A stretch of 64,000 bases of DNA from NCBI GenBank assembly GCA_017467205.1, contig JAFTSQ010000005.1, positions 1-64,000 of the forward strand. Direction: 5' to 3'. The stretch's first letter is position 1, and every line of letters starts with the position of its first letter. The notes beneath the pieces are model-generated. The model saw nothing but the letters and a program-made list of their open reading frames with translations, was not told the origin of the DNA and ran no database searches. This stretch comes from Clostridia bacterium (GTDB taxonomy: Bacteria > Bacillota_A > Clostridia > Oscillospirales > CAG-272). Made by a program: the position numbers and the translations under genes. Below are positions 41,908 through 50,871 of the stretch, one piece after another.

Positions 41908-42804
41908 ATGAACGTCATAAAAGAAATTTTAAAAAAAGTGATGATTGTAATTCAGAAAATATCCCCAAAAACAGCAACGAAAATACTCTTTAAAAAATAT
42001 ATGGGCTATCCGCTGAATTTGAACAGTCCTCAAACACTGACGGAAAAGATGCAGTGGCTGAAGCTTAATACGTACAAAGATAATCCTCTCATCACCCGTT
42101 GCGTTGATAAGTACGAGGTGAGAGATTACGTGGCCGAGAAGGGCTGCGAAGATAATCTTGTTAAGCTGCTCGGCGTCTGGGATAGACCGCAGGATATCAG
42201 GTGGGACGCTTTGCCGGATAAATTCGTTCTTAAATGCAACCACGGTAGCGGTAGTGTAATTATTTGTAACGATAAAAAAACCTTCGATAAGAATGATGCG
42301 ATTAGCAGGCTCTCCACCTGGCAGAAAGAGGATTTCGGTTTGCATCGAGCGGAATTGTCTTACAAGGGTGTTCCAAAAAAGATTATATGCGAGCAGCTCA
42401 TAGAAACTGAAGACGGAAGAGCACCAAAGGATTATAAATTCTTCTGCTCATACGGACAGCCGAAATTTCTGTTTGTTGCCTCCGGCCGTAACGGAGATGA
42501 GGCGTTTTTCGATTTTTACGATTTGGATTGGAATCATCTGGACGTTAGAAACGGGCATCCTAACGCGCACGAATCAATTCACCGCCCGGAGCATTTTGAA
42601 AAAATGCTGTCGGTAGCCTCTGCTCTGTCGGAGGATTTTCCCATCGTTAGAGTGGACTTGTATGAGGAGATGGGAAGGGTGCTGTTCGGTGAACTGACGT
42701 TTTTGCACTTTGGCGGACTGCATCCGTTCGAGCCGTCGGAATATGATACGTATTTTGGCAGGATGTTTGATATTCAAGAGCTGATAAATCGCAAATCTAA
42801 CTGA
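41908..42804 (+). CDS. TupA-like ATP-grasp protein
   Basis: A 298-aa protein from the ATG at 41908, preceded by GAGGG; a TTG 12 codons earlier is possible. NLNSPQTLTEKMQWLKLN, CVDKYEVRDYVAEKGCEDNLV, FVLKCNHGSGSVI and DYKFFCSYGQPKF match the TupA-like ATP-grasp family found in capsule and teichuronopeptide loci; the late RVDLYEEMGRVLFGELTF has the Mg2+-binding acids. It probably joins an amino acid or similar group to the polysaccharide by ATP-dependent ligation. Substrate is unknown. Confidence 0.85.
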   Translation: MNVIKEILKKVMIVIQKISPKTATKILFKKYMGYPLNLNSPQTLTEKMQWLKLNTYKDNPLITRCVDKYEVRDYVAEKGCEDNLVKLLGVWDRPQDIRWDALPDKFVLKCNHGSGSVIICNDKKTFDKNDAISRLSTWQKEDFGLHRAELSYKGVPKKIICEQLIETEDGRAPKDYKFFCSYGQPKFLFVASGRNGDEAFFDFYDLDWNHLDVRNGHPNAHESIHRPEHFEKMLSVASALSEDFPIVRVDLYEEMGRVLFGELTFLHFGGLHPFEPSEYDTYFGRMFDIQELINRKSN

Positions 42805-42899
42805 CGGCTGACCCTTGCCATTCGGTGAAAAGCGGCACTTGCTGATTTTCTCTCGCACCGATGCATAGGACAAGCTGAATTTATACGAGGATATTACCA

Positions 42900-44225
42900 A
42901 TGAAAATTGCTAAAACAGCAGTATTTCACAACTTCAACATTTTATTTTTCGTTGGAGCGTTTATTTTAATATTTAATCCGCCGCTTTTATCAATTAATGC
43001 AATGCACATCGTTGGCATATGCTCAATCGCTTACGTTATGCTGAACGTAAATAAAAGCGTGAGAGTTATTCGGAAAAACGATATTTCATTAATGATACTC
43101 GGCTTTTGCTGCATCTTTGCGTATCTGCTGCTTTTCGTTGTTGTACACAATGGAATGCAGCTGACGGATGCCGTTATGCCGATATATTATCTTGTGGATA
43201 TTATTCCGTTCGGAATATCCGTGAGAATTTATGCAAACAAGCATCACTGCGGCACTGACAACTTTATCGACCTGCTTATACAGGCGGGAAAGCTGCAGGC
43301 TATATTGGCTTTGCTCGCTTTCTTTATTCCTTCTGTACATACGTTTTTCCTTGACAAGCTGATTAGCTACGGTTATACTGATTATTTTGAGTATTTGGCA
43401 AATTACCGGATTTACGGATTCGCGAGTAGCCTGACATTTGCTATGCCGGTTGTTCAAACTATGTTTGCGCTTATACTCCTTCATCCCGGAAAAAAAGGAA
43501 AAATGAACATCCCGTGGGCGATAATACTGTTCATTTCAGCCGTAATCAACGCTCGCGTTTCTATCGTCGTTGCGCTTATCGGAATTGTTGTGTTGATTTT
43601 ATTCGGAAGATTTTCTATGCAGAAAAAGATGCTTTCGATAATCGCAATAGCTGCTGTTACAATAGCCTTTGCGATGATTGGATTGCCCTTGATAGAGCAG
43701 CACGCCCCTTGGACGTACAGATGGCTGGTATCAGGTATAGAGGATGTTTTTGCCTTTCTTGGCGGTGACAACAGCTCAGTCTACTTCTCATACGCTACGG
43801 CCAAGGAGCAATATCAGGTTCCCGCAAGCATTGCCGGATTCCTGTTAGGCGAAGGTCATATAACTATGGGTATGAAGGTATTATACGGCTACGAAAGTGA
43901 TGTTGGATATATTAACGACCTTTGGCTTGGCGGGTTGATATATGTCATCGTTTTGTACGGATTTTATATACGCTATATGCTCAAGCTGTTCAGGTCCAAA
44001 AACAGCCTGATTTCCTTTATCGGCATTATGATGTTGGTTTCGATATTCGTGGTTAACATCAAGGGTATATCATTCTCCAAGACGAGCTTTAACGTATTTA
44101 TGTTTTTGCTTTGTATCGTTGAGCTCTCGGGCTTGTGCAAGGAGAAAAAATCTCAGGAAAGGCCAATGAAAAATGAAAATATTGGTTTTGCTAAGCCATT
44201 GCATTCCAAAGCCAAGAGCGAATGA
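42900..44225 (+). CDS. Wzy-like O-antigen/capsule polymerase
   Basis: A 441-aa protein with about 10-12 hydrophobic helices and a long periplasm-facing-type loop in the second half (about 270-350). Such length and topology within a glycosyltransferase locus containing a flippase identifies Wzy, which has little sequence conservation. RIYGFASSLTFAMPVVQTMF and the later GEGHITMGMK resemble polymerase loops. The 3' end overlaps the next gene by 53 nt. Composition is more AT-rich than the flanking genes. Confidence 0.82.
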   Translation: MKIAKTAVFHNFNILFFVGAFILIFNPPLLSINAMHIVGICSIAYVMLNVNKSVRVIRKNDISLMILGFCCIFAYLLLFVVVHNGMQLTDAVMPIYYLVDIIPFGISVRIYANKHHCGTDNFIDLLIQAGKLQAILALLAFFIPSVHTFFLDKLISYGYTDYFEYLANYRIYGFASSLTFAMPVVQTMFALILLHPGKKGKMNIPWAIILFISAVINARVSIVVALIGIVVLILFGRFSMQKKMLSIIAIAAVTIAFAMIGLPLIEQHAPWTYRWLVSGIEDVFAFLGGDNSSVYFSYATAKEQYQVPASIAGFLLGEGHITMGMKVLYGYESDVGYINDLWLGGLIYVIVLYGFYIRYMLKLFRSKNSLISFIGIMMLVSIFVVNIKGISFSKTSFNVFMFLLCIVELSGLCKEKKSQERPMKNENIGFAKPLHSKAKSE

Positions 44226-45399
44226 AATATGCGTGTCAAAAATGATATCCTCCCAAAAGGATGCCTGCACTACGTATGTTTGTACGGTTGATGACGAGGC
44301 CTTGCTTGGCGTGAGGGAGCTTGAGCCGAGCGTTAACGGAAGGGTCGTTCCTTTTTATTACAATCGGCCAAAGTCGTTTTCGGAGCGCGGCTTTTTCGGG
44401 AAGATATGCTATCTGTTGACTCGTTTGCCGAGCGTGCTTTTTTCTCCGGTGTATGACCGCGCTATGACGAAGGGCTTTTTACGCACGGCGGAAAAGGCAA
44501 TAAAGGAAGATGCTCCGGATATGGTTGTTGCGGTTTTGCAGCCCGCAGCTGCGCCGGAGGCGGCGCGGCGCTTGAAAAAGCGGTATCCCTCCCCGAAATA
44601 CCTGCTCTACGATTTGGATACTGTATCCGATTCAAGCCTTGGGCGCTTTGAAAAACTGCTGTTTGCCGTGTATTCAAAAAAGGTCCTGCGCTGGGAGAGG
44701 AAGATATACGGTGCATTTGATTTGATTGTGCACCTGGATAGTCATAAAGAGCATTTTCACAAAAAACAGTACCGCTCTTATCTAACCAAAACGCTTTTTC
44801 AAGGTGTTCCGCTCTTGGATATTCGTAATGACTGTAAGAGCGGTGGCTTGAGGGAGGCTCCCGTGTTGATCTACGCAGGAAGATTCTATCCCTCGCTACG
44901 CGAGCCGCAGCATCTGCTGGACGTGCTCTCGCTTGCAAATAAAAAGCGCGGCGGGCGCTTGGCGGTTGACGTTTATACCGATGGAGAGTACGTTCGCAAA
45001 ATTTCGAATAGGTATTCTGCCGATGACGGAGTTTTCGTGCACGACTATCTTTCGCAGGATGAGATTAATTCGAAAATGGAAGAGGCTGACGTATTGATAA
45101 GCCTCGGAAATAACGGAACGAATATGTTTCCGTCAAAGATTGTTACCTACGTTGCACTGATGAAGCCTATCATCCATCTCTATCAATCAAAGGATGACCC
45201 GGTTATTTCTTATTTGGAAAATTATCCTGACGCCTTGCTTCTGGACGTCGGAGCGGATATTAACGATAATGCACAAGCAATTGTTAATTTCTTAGAGGCA
45301 GAGCATATGCCCATTAATCGAAGCGAGATTGAAGAGCTTTATAGGAACAATCTGCCTGCTTACAATATGCAGAAGATAATAGCGCGAATAGGTTTTTAA
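44173..45399 (+). CDS. GT-B-fold glycosyltransferase
   Basis: A 408-aa soluble enzyme. MKILVLLSHCIPKPRANEI and DMVVAVLQPAAAPEAARRL form the first Rossmann domain; APVLIYAGRFYP, FVHDYLSQDEINSKMEEADVLISLGN and NMFPSKIVTYVALMKPIIHL form the second, with the nucleotide-sugar-binding Glu/Lys-type motif of GT4/GT1 enzymes slightly altered. The start lies inside the wzy gene (53-nt overlap), so translation may be coupled. Confidence 0.82.
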   Translation: MKILVLLSHCIPKPRANEICVSKMISSQKDACTTYVCTVDDEALLGVRELEPSVNGRVVPFYYNRPKSFSERGFFGKICYLLTRLPSVLFSPVYDRAMTKGFLRTAEKAIKEDAPDMVVAVLQPAAAPEAARRLKKRYPSPKYLLYDLDTVSDSSLGRFEKLLFAVYSKKVLRWERKIYGAFDLIVHLDSHKEHFHKKQYRSYLTKTLFQGVPLLDIRNDCKSGGLREAPVLIYAGRFYPSLREPQHLLDVLSLANKKRGGRLAVDVYTDGEYVRKISNRYSADDGVFVHDYLSQDEINSKMEEADVLISLGNNGTNMFPSKIVTYVALMKPIIHLYQSKDDPVISYLENYPDALLLDVGADINDNAQAIVNFLEAEHMPINRSEIEELYRNNLPAYNMQKIIARIGF

Positions 45400-45453
45400 T
45401 AGGCAAATTTCAAATAGTGCATCGGCGAAAGCTACATTGTGAGGTGATTTTCT

Positions 45454-46428
45454 ATGGAAGATAAAATTACGGTAATTATACCCATATACAACGTGGAAAA
45501 ATACTTGCGTCGATGCATCTTATCGGTCATAGGGCAAACTTATGAAAACCTTGAGATTTTTTTGATTGATGACGGCTCAACCGATAATAGCGGCACTATT
45601 TGTGATGAATACGCACAGAAGGACGGTAGAATCACCGTTATTCACAAGGAAAACGCAGGGCAAGCGGTTGCCAGAAATATAGCGCTTGACCGTGCAAGCG
45701 GCGATTGGATTGCATTTTTGGATAGCGACGACTGGATAGAGCCGGATATGTATATGACGCTGTTGCGTGTGGCAATGGAAGCCGATGCCGATATAGCAAC
45801 CTGCGGGATTAAAAAGCATTTTGATAGCGGCGAGTACCTATCTTCCTCCGAGGACACCGGTAGGGTAGAGGTTTTATCTGCGTATGACGCTATCGCCGAT
45901 CTGCTTCATCAAAAAAGAATAAGGTTTGAGGTTTGGAATAAGCTGTGGAAGCGGGAGCTTTTGGCTGACGTAAGGTTCAAGGAAAATCAGCTGTGCGAGG
46001 AGGTTTATTTTGACCGTCAGGCTTTTTTGAGAGCTGAACGCATTGTATTTGTTGATAAATCCTTGCACAATTACGTTGTCGGTCGACCCGGTAGCACGGC
46101 ATCAAGCTTTAAGATAAAAAGGATGTCGGTATTCGGGGAGCTCGAGGATTTCGCAAACGATTTGCTTGCGAGAAATCTCGACGACCTTGCAGATATCATA
46201 AAATGCATATCCACAAGGTTTTCGGTTAATTTTTACGTTGAGGCTGCAAAAAGCAACGTGTCCGAAGAAATCAAGAGCGCTCTTCAAAAACAGTTCAACA
46301 GGTATTATCGCGAAATTCGCAAAAGCGTGTTTCTGACAAAAAAAGAGAAGGTTATGTTTTTTGTGTTCTCGAAAAGCCCAAAGCTCTTCTTTAGGCTTTT
46401 TATGATTAAAAACGGTAAGAAAAAATGA
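45454..46428 (+). CDS. Family 2 glycosyltransferase
   Basis: A 324-aa GT-A enzyme with VIIPIYNVEKYLRRCILSVI, IFLIDDGSTDNSGTICDEYA, GQAVARNIALDRASGDWIAF and metal site LDSDDWIEPDMY. LCEEVYFDRQAFL is the acceptor ED motif. The closest style is capsule GT2 enzymes of the EpsJ type. Ribosome site GTGAGGTGA before the ATG. Confidence 0.94.
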   Translation: MEDKITVIIPIYNVEKYLRRCILSVIGQTYENLEIFLIDDGSTDNSGTICDEYAQKDGRITVIHKENAGQAVARNIALDRASGDWIAFLDSDDWIEPDMYMTLLRVAMEADADIATCGIKKHFDSGEYLSSSEDTGRVEVLSAYDAIADLLHQKRIRFEVWNKLWKRELLADVRFKENQLCEEVYFDRQAFLRAERIVFVDKSLHNYVVGRPGSTASSFKIKRMSVFGELEDFANDLLARNLDDLADIIKCISTRFSVNFYVEAAKSNVSEEIKSALQKQFNRYYREIRKSVFLTKKEKVMFFVFSKSPKLFFRLFMIKNGKKK

Positions 46429-46472
46429 CTTCAAAAAGCATCTATTCTCAAATATGCGGAGCGAAAGCTTAA

Positions 46473-47780
46473 ATGAATATAAAATCTGTAAAAAATGCAT
46501 CGTGGATTATAGGATGCAGAATTTTTCAATCGATTCTTGCCTTTGCGATATCTATGTTAACGGCAAGATATCTTGGTCCGTCAAACTATGGATTAATCAA
46601 TTATGCACAGTCGATAACAACCTTTGTAGCACCGATTATGCAGTTGGGATTCAACTGGGTCATTGTTAAGGAGCTGATAAATCATCCGGAGGAAGAGGAA
46701 AAAACCTTAGGAACGTGTATTACGTTGAGCGTTTGTTCAGCCTTCGTATGTATTCTCGGAATATTGTCCTTTTGCGCGGTAGTGAATGTAAACGACAAAA
46801 CGACGCTTGTTGTTTGCGCGTTGTACAGCACTGCGCTAATTTTTCAAGCGCTGGAATTAATTCAGTTTTGGTTTCAGGCAAAGTATCTTTCAAAGTACGT
46901 TGCGCTCGTTTCCTTGGCTGCGTATATAGTAGTTTCTGCGTATAAGAGCTATCTGCTTATCACAGCTAAGAGCGTGTATTGGTTTGCGGTATCACACGCT
47001 TTGGATTATTGTATTATTGCCTTGTCATTAATCTTTTTCCACAGGAAGCTTACAGGCAAAAGGCTGTCATTTTCGTGGCACGTCGCAAAGCGAGTTTTGA
47101 GCCTTGGAAAGTATTACATTTTCTCGGGGCTGATGATTACTATCTTCCTTCAGACCGATAGGATTATGCTCAAGCTGATGGTTGGAGATTCTGCTGTCGG
47201 CTTGTATTCTGCCGCCGCGACCTGCACCTCTGTGGCTGCATTCGTCTTTACGGCAATTAACGATTCTATGCGGCCCTTTGTGCTGGAAAGCAAGAAGCAG
47301 GGCACTGCGGAATTCGAGCGAAGCGTCGTTCAGCTGTATTTTTGCGTATTTTACGGCGCACTTTTATACGCTTTGATTTTATTCGCATTTGCGCCCAATA
47401 TTATCTCAATTCTTTTTGGAAATGAGTATCTGGACTCCACCGCTATCTTACGGGTGCTCGCGCTGTATACCGTATTTTCTTATTACGGCGGAGCTAAGGA
47501 TATTTGGATTCTTGCCGAAGGAAAACAGAAATACCTTCTGATTATTAATATCATCGGCGCAATTTCAAATGTTGTTTTGAACTACTTCTGGATTAATGCT
47601 TACGGAGCAATCGGAGCGGCGTGGGCGTCGTTTGTTACGCAATTTGCCACAAACGTTATCGTAGTTGCGCTTATAAAGCCTATCAGAAGAAACAGTCTAT
47701 TATTACTTAAGGCGCTGAATCCGCATAACCTCATTGACGTTATACAAAGCTTGAAAACAAATAATTCAGAGAAGCAGTAA
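46473..47780 (+). CDS. Wzx-type polysaccharide flippase
   Basis: A 435-aa MOP-superfamily protein with about 12 helices. The start NASWIIGCRIFQSILAFAISMLTARYLGPSNYGLINYAQS is the usual Wzx entry (helix one, RYLGP-NYG motif); LQTDRIMLKLMVGDSAVGLYSAAA and the final NVVLNYFWINAYGAIGAAWAS segments match RfbX/Wzx repeats. It flips the lipid-linked repeat across the membrane. With Wzy it makes the locus Wzx/Wzy-dependent. Confidence 0.93.
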   Translation: MNIKSVKNASWIIGCRIFQSILAFAISMLTARYLGPSNYGLINYAQSITTFVAPIMQLGFNWVIVKELINHPEEEEKTLGTCITLSVCSAFVCILGILSFCAVVNVNDKTTLVVCALYSTALIFQALELIQFWFQAKYLSKYVALVSLAAYIVVSAYKSYLLITAKSVYWFAVSHALDYCIIALSLIFFHRKLTGKRLSFSWHVAKRVLSLGKYYIFSGLMITIFLQTDRIMLKLMVGDSAVGLYSAAATCTSVAAFVFTAINDSMRPFVLESKKQGTAEFERSVVQLYFCVFYGALLYALILFAFAPNIISILFGNEYLDSTAILRVLALYTVFSYYGGAKDIWILAEGKQKYLLIINIIGAISNVVLNYFWINAYGAIGAAWASFVTQFATNVIVVALIKPIRRNSLLLLKALNPHNLIDVIQSLKTNNSEKQ

Positions 47781-47838
47781 AGCGACGGGCGGTATACCGT
47801 TTGACACTGTACGGTTATTTCAGATAACGGAGAATTTT

Positions 47839-48936
47839 ATGCTTACACCTAATATTGACTTAAAGAATAAGTGCGTTCTGCTGACGGGTGCGGCGGGCTT
47901 TATCGGCGCAAATCTCGCGGTAGAGCTCATAAGAGCGGTTGAGGGCATAAGGATAGTCGGGCTTGATAATATGAGCGACTATTACGACGTGTCCATTAAA
48001 GAGCACCGCCTCTCGCTTATCGAAGGGCAGGCGAAGGGCTGCCCTGCGGGCACTTGGACCTTCGTGCGCGGAAATATTGCCGACCGCGAGCTTGTCGACT
48101 CGCTTTTCTCGGAGTATAAGTTCGACGTGGTGGTCAACCTCGCCGCACAGGCGGGCGTGCGATACAGCATAACGAACCCCGACGCATATATTGAGAGCAA
48201 TATAATCGGCTTTTACAATATCCTCGAGGCCTGCCGCGCCACGATGAGCACACCTCATCCCGTGCAGCATTTAGTCTATGCCTCAAGCTCCTCGGTTTAC
48301 GGCGCTAACAAGAAGATACCGTACTCCACCGAGGACAAGGCGGACGCACCCGTGTCGCTTTACGCGGCAACGAAGAAGTCTAACGAGCTGATGGCGCACG
48401 CCTACTCAAAGCTCTATAATATCCCCTCGACGGGACTGCGCTTCTTCACCGTTTACGGCCCTGCGGGAAGACCCGATATGGCGTACTTCGGATTTACGAA
48501 TAAGCTGCTCGCGGGCGAGGCTATCGAGATATTCAACTATGGCAACTGCAAGCGCGACTTCACCTACGTGGACGACATTGTCGAGGGGGTCATGCGCGTT
48601 ATTGAGTGCGCGCCGGAGTGCGCGGCGGGTGAGGACGGACTGCCTCTGCCGCCGTATCGAGTATATAACATTGGCAACAACAGTCCCGAGAACCTTTTGG
48701 ATTTCGTTAAGATTCTGGAGGAGGAGCTCGTTCGGGCAGGAGTTTTGCCGCCCGACTATGACTTTTCCGCGCACAAGCGACTCGTGCCTATGCAGCCGGG
48801 CGACGTACCGGTAACCTACGCCGACACGAGCGCGCTTGAAAGAGATTTTGGCTTCAAGCCGTCAACGCCGCTTCGCGTGGGCCTTCGCGCCTTTGCAGAG
48901 TGGTATCACGAGTTTTATCAGAACAAGAAGAGGTAA
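47839..48936 (+). CDS. UDP-glucuronate 4-epimerase-like enzyme
   Basis: A 365-aa extended short-chain dehydrogenase. NAD loop LTGAAGFIGANLA, VYASSSSVYGANKK, catalytic YAATKKSNE (Tyr, Lys), RFFTVYGPAGRPDMAYF and GNCKRDFTYVDDIVEGV are the standard wording of UDP-GlcA 4-epimerases (CapI/WbnF). It interconverts UDP-glucuronate and UDP-galacturonate. The next two genes encode a galacturonokinase-like kinase and a nucleotidyltransferase, consistent with a UDP-galacturonate supply module. Confidence 0.92.
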   Translation: MLTPNIDLKNKCVLLTGAAGFIGANLAVELIRAVEGIRIVGLDNMSDYYDVSIKEHRLSLIEGQAKGCPAGTWTFVRGNIADRELVDSLFSEYKFDVVVNLAAQAGVRYSITNPDAYIESNIIGFYNILEACRATMSTPHPVQHLVYASSSSVYGANKKIPYSTEDKADAPVSLYAATKKSNELMAHAYSKLYNIPSTGLRFFTVYGPAGRPDMAYFGFTNKLLAGEAIEIFNYGNCKRDFTYVDDIVEGVMRVIECAPECAAGEDGLPLPPYRVYNIGNNSPENLLDFVKILEEELVRAGVLPPDYDFSAHKRLVPMQPGDVPVTYADTSALERDFGFKPSTPLRVGLRAFAEWYHEFYQNKKR

Positions 48937-48939
48937 GAT

Positions 48940-50112
48940 ATGTCCTCATACGAAATGTTTGAGCAAATTTACAAAAAAGCGCCGAACGGCGTTGCCTTTT
49001 GCCCATACCGCATCTGTCCGCTCGGCGCACACAGCGACCACCAGCTCGGGCTTGTGACAGGTATGGCGATAAACGCCGGCGTTTATATTGCGTACGGCGA
49101 AAAGACCAACGGTGTAATAGAGCTTTCCTCGCTCCAGTTTGACAAGCGGGCGCAGTGGCATATAAGCTCCGTGCCCGAAAGGCGACAGGAGGACTGGGCG
49201 GATTATTTGCGCGGTGCAACCCTCGCGCTCTCCGAACGATATCCTCTTCGCTCGGGACTTTCCGGAGTTATAGAGGGCAGCCTTCCGATAGGCGGTCTTT
49301 CCTCCTCTGCGGCGGTTATAATTGCCTTTCTTCAGGCGCTCTGCCGCGTTAATAAAATATCGCTTGAGCCGAAGGAAATCATAGAGATAGCTCTCACGGC
49401 GGAGAACAAGTACGTCGGCGTGTCCTGCGGAAAGCTCGACCAGAGCTGTGAGGTGTATTCAAAGCAAAACCATCTCCTTTATCTTGATACTAGGGACGAC
49501 TCCTACGAGCTCATTCCCACTCACCCCGATATGAAGCCCTATAAGATAGCCATTTTCTTCTCGGGTATTGAGCGCACGCTTGCGGGCTCTGCCTTTAATA
49601 TGCGAGTTGACGAGTGCAGGAGCGCGGCTTACGCGCTCTTAGCGTACGCAGGTATGCCGTACGGCAAGTTTGAAGAAAGTCATATGCGCGACGTGCCGTA
49701 CGAGGTGTATCTTGAGTATCGGGACAAGCTACCGGAGAATTGGCGGAAGAGGGCGGAGCATTGGTTTACCGAGTTCGACCGCGTAAAGCGCGGTGCAGAG
49801 GCTTGGCGCAGGGGAGATCTCGAAGAGTTCGGCACACTCTCGTTTGAGAGCGGACTTTCCTCTATCAACAATTGGGAAACCGGCTCACCCGAGCTTATAA
49901 AGCTCTACGAAATAATGAAAAATACCGACGGAATATACGGAGGTCGCTTCTCAGGCGCGGGATTTAAGGGGTGCTGTATGGCGCTTATTAATCCCGAGTA
50001 CGAGGAGCATATAAAGAGATACGTAACCGAAGAATACCTTAAGGCGTTTCCACATCTTGAAGGAAAGTATTCCGTTCATATTTGTGAGAGTGCGGATGGA
50101 GTCAGTATATGA
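48940..50112 (+). CDS. GHMP kinase, galacturonokinase-like
   Basis: A 390-aa GHMP kinase. The N-terminal motif is CPYRICPLGAHSDHQLG rather than the GRVNLIGEHTDYN of galactokinase. This, with GLSSSAAVIIAFLQAL, KLDQSCEVY, RVDECRSAAYALL, KRAEHWFTEFDRVKRGAEAW and GGRFSGAGFKGCCMAL, is strikingly like plant galacturonokinase. It probably makes galacturonic acid 1-phosphate with ATP. It begins 3 nt after the epimerase gene and overlaps the nucleotidyltransferase gene by 4 nt. The family is sure; the uronic-acid specificity is inferred from motif wording and neighbours. Confidence 0.8.
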   Translation: MSSYEMFEQIYKKAPNGVAFCPYRICPLGAHSDHQLGLVTGMAINAGVYIAYGEKTNGVIELSSLQFDKRAQWHISSVPERRQEDWADYLRGATLALSERYPLRSGLSGVIEGSLPIGGLSSSAAVIIAFLQALCRVNKISLEPKEIIEIALTAENKYVGVSCGKLDQSCEVYSKQNHLLYLDTRDDSYELIPTHPDMKPYKIAIFFSGIERTLAGSAFNMRVDECRSAAYALLAYAGMPYGKFEESHMRDVPYEVYLEYRDKLPENWRKRAEHWFTEFDRVKRGAEAWRRGDLEEFGTLSFESGLSSINNWETGSPELIKLYEIMKNTDGIYGGRFSGAGFKGCCMALINPEYEEHIKRYVTEEYLKAFPHLEGKYSVHICESADGVSI

Positions 50113-50846
50113 AATGCTTGATACTTGCGGCGGGTTATGCGACACGCCTGTACCCCTTGACCGAGAATTTTCCAAAGCCGCTGCTTAAGGTTGGCGAGAA
50201 GACAATTCTTGATTGGCTTATAGACGATATAGACGAGTCGGGTGAGATTGACGAGTATATCGTTATCTCGAACCATAAGTTTGCTCATCACTTTGAAGCG
50301 TGGGCGAGGGGTAAGCGCCAGAGGGTCAGCGTTGTTGACGACGGCACGAGCACTAACGAGGGGCGGCTTGGCGCGGTGAAGGATATTCAGTTCGCAAAGG
50401 AGCAGCTCTCCCTTGAGGGTGATATGCTCGTTATAGCGGGCGACAACCTGCTTGACTTCAGCCTGACGCGCTTTATTGCCTATATAAAGGAAAAGCGCAC
50501 CTCCTGCATTATGAGATACTACGAGCCCGACGAGAAAAAGCTTTTGAAATGCGGAGTCGTGACGGTGGATTCCTCCGACAGAGTGATTGATATGACCGAA
50601 AAGTCCCCCACCCCAGCAACTCATTGGTGCTGCCCGCCCTTCTATTATTACACGAGGGAGGACGCAGGGCTTATCTCGCGCGGCATTGACGAGGGCTGCG
50701 GCACTGACGCTCCGGGAAGCTATATTGCCTGGCTTTGCAAAGAGGTGGAGGTTCACGCTATGGAAATGCCCGGCAAGAGATACGATATCGGAAATCTCGA
50801 AAGCTACGAGCGAGTAAAGGCGGAATATAACGGAATTTCTCGCTGA
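50109..50846 (+). CDS. Sugar-1-phosphate nucleotidyltransferase (RmlA-like)
   Basis: A 245-aa nucleotidyltransferase: ILAAGYATRLYPLTENFPKPLL (nucleotide loop and Lys), MLVIAGDNLLDFS (metal Asp) and GKRYDIGNLESYERV. A single catalytic domain without the C-terminal helix extension. It overlaps the GHMP kinase gene by ATGA, so it probably activates that kinase's product, for example galacturonate 1-phosphate to UDP-galacturonate. Confidence 0.9.
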   Translation: MKCLILAAGYATRLYPLTENFPKPLLKVGEKTILDWLIDDIDESGEIDEYIVISNHKFAHHFEAWARGKRQRVSVVDDGTSTNEGRLGAVKDIQFAKEQLSLEGDMLVIAGDNLLDFSLTRFIAYIKEKRTSCIMRYYEPDEKKLLKCGVVTVDSSDRVIDMTEKSPTPATHWCCPPFYYYTREDAGLISRGIDEGCGTDAPGSYIAWLCKEVEVHAMEMPGKRYDIGNLESYERVKAEYNGISR

Positions 50847-50871
50847 TTTTTTAAGAAAAGGAGAGTTTGCC

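Noticed and set aside
48940..50112. Ordinary galactokinase (galK)
   Set aside because: The GRVNLIGEHTDYN signature is replaced by PYRICPLGAH-x-DHQ and no Leloir genes accompany it.
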